DNA from: Oxalobacter formigenes
Lineage (GTDB): Bacteria > Pseudomonadota > Gammaproteobacteria > Burkholderiales > Burkholderiaceae_D
NCBI GenBank assembly: GCA_023667225.1
Contig: JAMPAN010000001.1
Location: 388,054 to 451,141, forward strand
Length of the DNA: 63,088 nt
Direction of reading: 5' to 3'
This document shows positions 57,046 to 63,088 of the stretch, piece by piece. Under the pieces are notes generated by a model. It ran no database searches and had not been told where the DNA came from. It was given only the letters and a program-made list of their open reading frames with translations. Position numbers and translations under genes: made by a program. Each line of letters opens with the position of its first letter. Positions within the stretch are counted from its first letter, which is position 1.

Positions 57046-59091
57046 ATGGCCAACCTGAACGATATTGATCGCGACCTCCATTCTTTTCGCTGGCGGCTGG
57101 CTGCCCTGCTGGTTCTGGTTCTGGTTTGCTTTTTTCTTCTGTTTATCCGTTTTTTCTGGCTCCAGGTTGTCCGTCATGACAATTTTGCAGCCCAGGCGGA
57201 GGAGAACCGCATCTCTGTTGTCCCGATTGTCCCCAACAGGGGGATTATCATGGATCGCAACGGAGTGCTTTTGGCTCGCAATTATTCTGCCTATACGCTG
57301 GAGGTAACGCCTTCGAAAATCAAGGGAAAGTTAAGCGAGGTTATTGACGAGCTGGCCAAGGTGGTGACGATAGAACCCCGCGACCGCAAGCGGTTTAAAA
57401 AACTGTGTGAGGAATCGAAACGGTTTGAAAGTATTCTTATCCGGAGCAGGCTGACTGATGAGGAAGTGGCCCGCTTTACGGTACAGCGGTATCGTTTTCC
57501 CGGAGTGGATATCCAGGCCAGGCTGTTCAGGCAATATCCTATGGGGAGTGTGGCTTCCCATGTGATTGGCTATATCGGCAGGATGAGCCAGAAGGATGTG
57601 GATAATCTGACGGAAGAGGATGAAGCCAATTACCGCGGCACCAATTATGTCGGCAAGGAGGGCATTGAGAAAAGCCACGAACGGGAGCTGCACGGTATAA
57701 CCGGGTATGAGGAGATGGAGGTTTCTGCCGGCGGCAGGGCGATCAGAACCTTATCCAGCAGTCCGCCGGTTTCCGGCAATAATTTGTATTTGTCTATTGA
57801 TATTGAGCTTCAGAAGGTGATTGAGGAGGCTTTTGGGGATCGGCGCGGCGCGCTGGTTGCCATTCAGCCAGAGACGGGGGAGATTCTGGCATATGTTTCC
57901 ACGCCGACATTTGACCCGAATCTGTTTGTGGAAGGGATTGATCAGCAAAGCTGGGATGAGCTGAATAATTCTCCCGACCATCCCCTGATTAACCGCCCGT
58001 TAAGAGGCGCTTATCCGCCAGGTTCTACCTACAAGCCTTTTATGGCGCTGGCGGCGCTGGAGCTGGGCAAGCGGACGCCGGAGGCGGGTATTTCGGATCC
58101 GGGATACTTTTATTTCGGCAATCACCGTTTCCGCGATGACAAGCCAGGCGGGCATGGTTTTGTGGATATGTACAAGTCTATCGTGCATTCCTGCGATACG
58201 TATTATTATATTCTGGCCAATGAAATGGGCGTTGACACGATTCATGATTTCATGCGCCGGTTTGGTTTTGGCGAACTGACCGGCATTGATCTTGCTCATG
58301 AGCGGAAGGGGCTTTTGCCTTCCACCGAGTGGAAAAGAAATGCGTTCAAGACGCCGGAGCAGCAAAAGTGGTATGCCGGCGAGACGATTTCTTTGGGGAT
58401 CGGGCAAGGCTATAATTCTTTTACGCCTTTGCAGCTGGCATATGCCACTGCCATGCTTGCCAATAACGGGAAAACGAAAAGGCCGCATCTGGTTCATGTT
58501 GTGGAAAATAGTGTGACACGGGAGAAGAGGCAGGTTGTTGCGGAGACGCGGGAGGTGGCGCTTAAGCAGGAAAATATTGATGTGGTCAAGCGCGCCATGA
58601 CCGGTGTAACGAAGGAGGGCACGTCTGCCCGGATTTTTGCCGGCGCCGGTTATGAATCTGCCGGAAAAACGGGCACCGCCCAGGTGATTGGCATAAAGCA
58701 AAATGAGAAATATGTCGCCAGCAATATTGCGGAGCGGCATCGCGACCATGCGCTTTATATTGCTTTTGCACCGGCCGACAGGCCGACTATTGCCCTGGCG
58801 CTGATTGTGGAAAACGGCGGGTTCGGCGCTTCGGCCGCCGCGCCGATAGCCCGCAAGGCGCTGGATTATTATTTGCTGGGCAAGCGTCCCGCCAGAAAAG
58901 AGAAGGTTTATGTGCCTGAAGAGATTTCTGTTTCGGAGCAGGATGAAGCAGGAAAAGAAGAAACGGAGTTTGAGGATATGGTGCCGGCGGTGGGCAGGGA
59001 GGAGGAGTTATCCCCTGTTTCATCTGGCGAATCCGGCCACACAACGGATGCAGCACGGCACGCTTCGGAAATGGATGGACTGGCCCAATGA
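57046..59091 (+). CDS. mrdA: Penicillin-binding protein 2 (elongation transpeptidase)
   Basis: PBP2 crosslinks peptidoglycan during cell elongation. The 681 aa product has a single membrane anchor (about 17-40) and a dimerisation domain (AQAEENRISVVPIVPNRGIIMDRNG). The transpeptidase domain has the active Ser327 in the SxxK motif STYK, then an SCD motif in HSCDTYYYILA and KTGTA near residue 540. The tail beyond about 615 is acidic and extra. The stop overlaps the rodA start. Confidence 0.96.
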   Translation: MANLNDIDRDLHSFRWRLAALLVLVLVCFFLLFIRFFWLQVVRHDNFAAQAEENRISVVPIVPNRGIIMDRNGVLLARNYSAYTLEVTPSKIKGKLSEVIDELAKVVTIEPRDRKRFKKLCEESKRFESILIRSRLTDEEVARFTVQRYRFPGVDIQARLFRQYPMGSVASHVIGYIGRMSQKDVDNLTEEDEANYRGTNYVGKEGIEKSHERELHGITGYEEMEVSAGGRAIRTLSSSPPVSGNNLYLSIDIELQKVIEEAFGDRRGALVAIQPETGEILAYVSTPTFDPNLFVEGIDQQSWDELNNSPDHPLINRPLRGAYPPGSTYKPFMALAALELGKRTPEAGISDPGYFYFGNHRFRDDKPGGHGFVDMYKSIVHSCDTYYYILANEMGVDTIHDFMRRFGFGELTGIDLAHERKGLLPSTEWKRNAFKTPEQQKWYAGETISLGIGQGYNSFTPLQLAYATAMLANNGKTKRPHLVHVVENSVTREKRQVVAETREVALKQENIDVVKRAMTGVTKEGTSARIFAGAGYESAGKTGTAQVIGIKQNEKYVASNIAERHRDHALYIAFAPADRPTIALALIVENGGFGASAAAPIARKALDYYLLGKRPARKEKVYVPEEISVSEQDEAGKEETEFEDMVPAVGREEELSPVSSGESGHTTDAARHASEMDGLAQ

Positions 59092-60200
59092 ATATTCCTG
59101 ACAAAAATACGATCATCCATTTTTTCAGGCGGCAGGTTGCCGTGCTGGATGGCCCGCTGGTACTGATTATGTTCCTGATTATTTCTACAGGGCTTATTAC
59201 ACTTTATTCTGCCGGGATTGATTTTCCGGGGCGTGTGGAAGACCAGCTGCGCAATATTATGCTTGGTTTTGCCGTTATGTGGATTGCAGCCAGTGTGCCC
59301 CAGCCGGTTCTGATGCGCTTTGTTGTCCCGTTATATACCGCCGGCGTGGCGCTGCTCCTGGCTGTGGCCATGTTTGGCCTAATCAGGAAAGGCGCCCGCC
59401 GGTGGCTCAATGTCGGGGTGATTATCCAGCCATCCGAGATTATGAAGATTGCTGTGCCGATGATGCTTGCCTGGTTTTTCCAGCGCCGTGAAGGCCGGCT
59501 TGGCTGGCGCGAATTTCTGGGCGCTTCGATTTTGCTTGGCATTCCTGCCGCGCTGATTATGAAGCAGCCTGATCTGGGGACGGCGCTTTTGGTTGTGGCT
59601 TCCGGTTTTTATGTCATTTTTCTGGCGGGACTGTCATGGAAAGCCATAGCGGGGCTGGTTTTTACCGCTGCCGCCAGCCTGCCTCTGGTGTGGTCTATGC
59701 TGCATGATTACCAGCGGCAGCGGGTGATGATGCTGATTGATCCCTCTTCCGACCCACTGGGAAAAGGGTTTCACATTATCCAGTCCATGATTGCTATTGG
59801 TTCCGGCGGGGTCACCGGCAAGGGCTGGCTGAAAGGAACGCAGGCTTATTTGCATTTTGTTCCGGAGAGGACGACGGACTTTATTTTTGCTGTTTATGCC
59901 GAGGAGTTTGGCCTGACAGGCAATGTGATTTTGCTGATTTTGTATCTGGCGCTGATTGTGCGCGGTATGACGATTACCATGCAGGCTTCTTCCCTGTTTT
60001 CGCGTTTGCTGGCAGGGGCGATTACCATGATGTTTTTTACCTATGCCTTTGTGAATATGGGTATGGTCAGCGGTATATTGCCGGTAGTGGGCGTGCCGCT
60101 TCCTTTCATGAGTTATGGCGGAACAGCGATGGTTACGCTGGGGCTGGGCGCGGGGATTTTGATGAGTGTGCAGCGAAACAGAAAGCTGGTGCAAACGTAA
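59088..60200 (+). CDS. rodA: Rod-shape glycosyltransferase RodA
   Basis: RodA is the SEDS-family peptidoglycan glycosyltransferase that works with PBP2. The 370 aa product has ten or so helices, the loop motif LGKGFHIIQSMIAIGSGGVTGKGWLKGTQ and the catalytic-region TDFIFAVYAEEFG. PLPFMSYGG near the C-terminus is also conserved. ATG 59088 overlaps the mrdA stop, a coupling that fits a fixed 1:1 complex. Confidence 0.96.
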   Translation: MNIPDKNTIIHFFRRQVAVLDGPLVLIMFLIISTGLITLYSAGIDFPGRVEDQLRNIMLGFAVMWIAASVPQPVLMRFVVPLYTAGVALLLAVAMFGLIRKGARRWLNVGVIIQPSEIMKIAVPMMLAWFFQRREGRLGWREFLGASILLGIPAALIMKQPDLGTALLVVASGFYVIFLAGLSWKAIAGLVFTAAASLPLVWSMLHDYQRQRVMMLIDPSSDPLGKGFHIIQSMIAIGSGGVTGKGWLKGTQAYLHFVPERTTDFIFAVYAEEFGLTGNVILLILYLALIVRGMTITMQASSLFSRLLAGAITMMFFTYAFVNMGMVSGILPVVGVPLPFMSYGGTAMVTLGLGAGILMSVQRNRKLVQT

Positions 60201-60206
60201 GGGGTT

Positions 60207-61322
60207 ATGCCAGGGCAGCAGCAAAATGGGTGTTTGCACGAAGAGAATGAGATTTTATTTATGAATATCAGTGATGTGCCGCATTTGTGCGGGTTTGCAA
60301 GGACAGGCGGGGCGAGAAAACAGGTGCGTTCCCTTTGCTTTCTGGCTTTCTGGCTGGCGGCGGTTTCGCTGGTGATGACGGGGTGTTCAACGGTCCGCCA
60401 GCCTTCTGGGCGTTCTTCTGCCGGGGTTTCTTCCGGCACAGCTGCATCGGGCCTGCCCAAAGCCGGTTCCGGCCGGGGAGGTTATTACAAAGACGACGGC
60501 CCGATGGAATATACGCCGGAAGATCTCCAGAATACGCCGGATGCCATTCCCCGTGTGGAACCTTATGCCCGCGCGGCCAACCGGCCCTATACGGTGTTTG
60601 GCAAGACTTATGTGCCGGTGACTGACAACCGGCCTTACAAGGTAAGAGGAACGGGGAGCTGGTACGGCAAGAAGTTTCACGGCAACAAGACTTCTTCCGG
60701 GGAAATTTACGATATGTTCAAGATGACGGCTGCGCATCCTACGCTGCCTATTCCCTGCTATGCACGGGTGACCAATCTGGGGACGGGAAAGCAGGTGATT
60801 GTCAGGGTGAATGATCGCGGGCCGTTTCATTCTGACCGGATTATTGATCTTTCCTATACTGCCGCATTGAAACTGGATTATTTGCAAAAGGGCAGTGCAT
60901 TACTGGAAGTTGAGCATCTTTTACCGGATGAGATTGAACGGATTAATCTGGCACGCTCGCAAAATCCGGTACCCGCAGCATCTGTTTCATCCCGGACAGC
61001 CGCTGCGCAAACGACTGCTTCTCCGGCTCCCCGGCCAGCCCCAGCGCCGGTTGTTGCGGCCGCAGCTGCCGGGACGGGAAATCCCTCAACAATAGTGGCT
61101 TATTATCTTCAGCTGGGCGCTTACCAGCAAATTGGCAATGCCAAGGCAACGCAGGCGGAGTATGTCTTAAACTGGGCGCATTTGCTGCCGGGCGTGGAGG
61201 TTGTGGCGGCAGATGATTATTACCGCCTGTTTGCCGGGCCTTTCACTTCGCAGGAAGCAGCGGATTATGCCGCGCAGCAGATCGGCGCGACGGGAAGCCG
61301 GCCGCTGGTGGTGAAGCGATAA
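60207..61322 (+). CDS. rlpA: Septal ring lytic transglycosylase RlpA
   Basis: RlpA is an outer-membrane lipoprotein that cleaves stem-less glycan strands at the septum. The 371 aa product has a long N-region, a hydrophobic run and the lipobox VMTGC. The double-psi beta-barrel domain contains GTGSWYGKKFHGNKTSSGE, AAHPTLPIP and RVNDRGPFHSDRIIDLS, with its candidate catalytic His and Asp. An Ala/Pro linker and a C-terminal SPOR domain (YLQLGAYQQIGNAKATQAEY) follow. The start is uncertain: ATG 60207, or ATG 60261, which gives a more usual signal peptide. Confidence 0.92.
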   Translation: MPGQQQNGCLHEENEILFMNISDVPHLCGFARTGGARKQVRSLCFLAFWLAAVSLVMTGCSTVRQPSGRSSAGVSSGTAASGLPKAGSGRGGYYKDDGPMEYTPEDLQNTPDAIPRVEPYARAANRPYTVFGKTYVPVTDNRPYKVRGTGSWYGKKFHGNKTSSGEIYDMFKMTAAHPTLPIPCYARVTNLGTGKQVIVRVNDRGPFHSDRIIDLSYTAALKLDYLQKGSALLEVEHLLPDEIERINLARSQNPVPAASVSSRTAAAQTTASPAPRPAPAPVVAAAAAGTGNPSTIVAYYLQLGAYQQIGNAKATQAEYVLNWAHLLPGVEVVAADDYYRLFAGPFTSQEAADYAAQQIGATGSRPLVVKR

Positions 61323-61357
61323 TGCTGCGGTCTTGTTATGAAAAAAGACAGCCTGTG

Positions 61358-61390
61358 AAAAAAAGCGCATGAATTTTCATGCGCTTTTTT
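61358..61390. terminator. Bidirectional terminator between rlpA and dksA
   Basis: AAAAAAAGCGCATGAA pairs with TTCATGCGCTTTTTT with a tiny loop. It serves both converging genes. Confidence 0.9.
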
Positions 61391-61410
61391 GCTGGAACTG
61401 TCCGGAAAGA

Positions 61411-61863
61411 TCAGTCGCCATACAGTTTTTGTTTCAGCTCGCGGCGCTGCTGTGCTTCCAGTGAAAGGGTTGCTGTCGGCCGTGCCAGCAGGCGGGCAAT
61501 GCCGATAGGCTCGCCTGTTTCTTCACACCAGCCATAGTCGCCGGCATCAATGCTGGCCAGGGATTGCTGCACTTTTTTCAGCAGTTTGCGTTCACGGTCC
61601 CGGGTGCGCAATTCCAGCGCATGTTCTTCCTCAATGGTGGCACGGTCTGCCGGGTCAGGCACCAAAGGGGTGCCGCGGAGATTTTCCGTGGTTTTTCCGG
61701 CATTGCTGATGAGTTTGCTTTCCAGTTCTTTCAGCCGGTTTCTGAAAAATGCAAGCTGAGCCGGATTCATGTAATCCTTGTCGCCCATTTTCAGAATTTG
61801 TTCTTCAGTGAGGAGCGTATTGTCTGTTTTTTCCGGTGCTGCCTTTTTCGCTTTTGTATTCAC
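61411..61863 (-). CDS. dksA: DksA-type RNA polymerase-binding transcription factor
   Basis: DksA acts with ppGpp at the RNA polymerase secondary channel to control rRNA and amino-acid promoters. The 150 aa product has LTEEQILKMGDKDYMNPAQLAFFRNRL and a coiled coil with the tip region DPADRATIEEEHALELRTRDRERKLL. In place of the four-cysteine zinc finger it has YGWCEETGEPIGIARLLARPTATLSLEAQQR with a single Cys, as in many beta- and alphaproteobacteria. GTG 61863 with AAGGGA nine bases upstream is chosen; the open frame to 61962 is not needed. Confidence 0.92.
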   Translation of the reverse strand: MNTKAKKAAPEKTDNTLLTEEQILKMGDKDYMNPAQLAFFRNRLKELESKLISNAGKTTENLRGTPLVPDPADRATIEEEHALELRTRDRERKLLKKVQQSLASIDAGDYGWCEETGEPIGIARLLARPTATLSLEAQQRRELKQKLYGD

Positions 61864-62114
61864 GCTGACGGTTCCCTTCACTTGTAATAATCGGGGTTTA
61901 ATTATAAACCGGGAAGCGGTGTTATCAGGCGGTATTGCACACCAGATTGCAATCTTTCGCAAGCCCGGTCTCAGGAGGAAATGATTTCAGTCATGCCTGG
62001 AGGGGGATTCCGCCCGGCTCTGCCGCTGTTTTCCCGTTTCCGGATGATAGCAAATGCGCAAGGCGCATTATCCGGCGGCAAACTTGCATTTGTCCAGGAT
62101 TGTCCGGGCTGTAA

Positions 62115-62714
62115 TCAATTCATGTTTTCTTCACTGGCAGACGGTTTTCCCTGGCGGCCCAGCGGGATGATGTTGACGAAGAATGAAACGAATACGCCGA
62201 TCAGGGTATCGAGAATACGGTTGAACGCAAAATTGAATATGCTGAGATCTGTGCCGTGGGTAATGGTAACGCTCAAGAAGGCGATGCAGGTAATGTTGGT
62301 CAGCGCGCTTTTTCGCATGAAATCGGCCAGAAAAACCAGGGGGGCGATGGAGAAGAGTTTTTTCAGGTCGTTTCTTTTTTGCAGGATAGCGGAAAACCGG
62401 TTTTTTTTAACCGCTTCGGCAATGTACATCAGCGGCAGGATGCAGAGCGAGATAAGAAGATATTTCAGCGCAGGCAGCCGGAAAATGCTGAGTTCCCGGA
62501 TGATGAAAAGGACGACCATGCCTGTCAGACCGCCGATTAACGTACCGATTGTCCGGTTCAGGCCAACGCGAAAGGTGCTTTTGATTTCCGGTTGCAGGCA
62601 AATAACTGACGCAATACCGGAATAAAACGGCACTCCCGTTCCAATATAAAAGAACTCATAAATCAGGCAGCAGATGAAGACGGACAGAGCCGCCTTCATA
62701 AACAGTTTTCCCAT
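62115..62714 (-). CDS. FUSC/aromatic acid exporter-like membrane protein
   Basis: This 199 aa integral membrane protein has five to six helices. The N-terminal part (GVPFYSGIASVICLQPEIKSTFRVGLNRTIGTLIGG) resembles the FUSC/ArAE family of efflux proteins. A second similar segment, NFAFNRILDTLIGVFVSFFVN, lies near the end. It is shorter than full FUSC exporters and lacks their soluble domain. It stands alone, and the transported substrate is unknown. Confidence 0.72.
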   Translation of the reverse strand: MGKLFMKAALSVFICCLIYEFFYIGTGVPFYSGIASVICLQPEIKSTFRVGLNRTIGTLIGGLTGMVVLFIIRELSIFRLPALKYLLISLCILPLMYIAEAVKKNRFSAILQKRNDLKKLFSIAPLVFLADFMRKSALTNITCIAFLSVTITHGTDLSIFNFAFNRILDTLIGVFVSFFVNIIPLGRQGKPSASEENMN

Positions 62715-63088
62715 GAGCTGAAATGTGTAGTTTTGGCTACGCAGAAAAAAGGCTGCTGTAATTTTAGCTGAAAGGGGAAATCCCTGTAAAAAGTTTTCTT
62801 GCCGGATAGCGGCATTTGTCCGGTAGAATTTGGCGGTGTGTTATCGCTTTCCAGGGATCGGGCAGGCAAGGGATTTTTCCTGCCGCATAAACCGGCAGCA
62901 GCTTTTATACGGTTTTTTTCGGTGACAGTTTTTCCTGTTATCCATCCCCCAGGATTGCCTGCCATAGCCTGCGTTATGCCGGGCAAAAGGCAATGCCAGG
63001 GCCGTGTTGCCGTACCGCCGTTTATCCTGGTTTGGACATCCCAAAATAACCTTGCCACTTTCTGACAGCAAAAGAGGCAAGCCAAGCT
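62715..63088. other. Right-end stretch without a supported gene
   Basis: Open frames exist on both strands (for example 62799-63065 plus), but none has a ribosome site or recognisable motif, and they contain frequent Pro/Arg/His of shadow type. A gene continuing past the right edge cannot be judged. Confidence 0.45.

Noticed and set aside
62799-63065. Plus-strand ORF at the right end
   Set aside because: No ribosome site, no motif, and no clear protein-like composition.

Overview
The window is a chromosomal segment of a betaproteobacterium of the order Burkholderiales. The gene orders fimV-truA-trpFBA-accD-folC-dedD-cvpA-purF-metZ, lepA-lepB-rnc-era-recO-pdxJ-acpS-nagZ-uvrC, rpsU-yqeY-dnaG-rpoD-tRNA, gatCAB next to mreBCD-mrdA-rodA, and rlpA next to dksA are typical of that order. 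The moderate GC content, lower than in most Burkholderiales, and the protein sequences suggest Oxalobacteraceae, most likely Oxalobacter. That placement is an inference from recall, not a search.

Region 1-26.4 kb (after a truncated, AT-richer SGNH acyltransferase domain at the left edge) is dense housekeeping DNA read rightwards. It covers the polar hub protein FimV, tRNA pseudouridine synthase, tryptophan synthesis, the carboxyltransferase subunit AccD, folate, purine and methionine genes, GreB, YgiQ, and then LepA, signal peptidase I, RNase III, Era, RecO, PdxJ, AcpS, NagZ and UvrC. Many of these genes overlap by ATGA or similar junctions. Region 26.4-27.4 kb has pgsA followed by two identical tRNA-Gly genes and tRNA-Cys behind a near-consensus promoter.

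Region 27.4-32.0 kb, behind tRNA-Cys, is accessory. It holds a decayed reading frame, a DUF2130 coiled-coil protein with a nuclease-like motif, a frameshifted HARE-HTH/PD-(D/E)XK protein (COG2958 type), a small cysteine-rich protein and a PAS-GGDEF diguanylate cyclase. Region 32.2-39.5 kb returns to core genes: sodB, a histone-deacetylase-like hydrolase, rpsU, yqeY, dnaG, rpoD and tRNA-Ile2.

Region 39.6-43.0 kb, directly behind tRNA-Ile2, is an AT-rich island. It carries a small XRE regulator facing a secreted GxKG-repeat protein across a symmetrical promoter/operator, a lipoprotein, two small unknown ORFs, and a higBA toxin-antitoxin locus whose toxin has lost a canonical start codon. Region 43.1-46.7 kb is a LysR-controlled cassette: a ketopantoate-reductase-like protein, a LUD-domain protein and a frameshifted BASS transporter. 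Region 46.8-50.5 kb contains exported proteins of unknown function, one with a C7 tract at its 5' end, plus a small AAA ATPase, an alpha/beta hydrolase, a 53-residue secreted KADV-repeat peptide and a DUF192 protein.

Region 50.8-63.1 kb has gatCAB (leftwards), the cell-shape operon mreBCD-mrdA-rodA-rlpA (rightwards), dksA and a FUSC-type membrane protein. Three separate loci are each out of frame by one missing C in a short C run. This is either true decay or phase variation, or a consensus error in the assembly.
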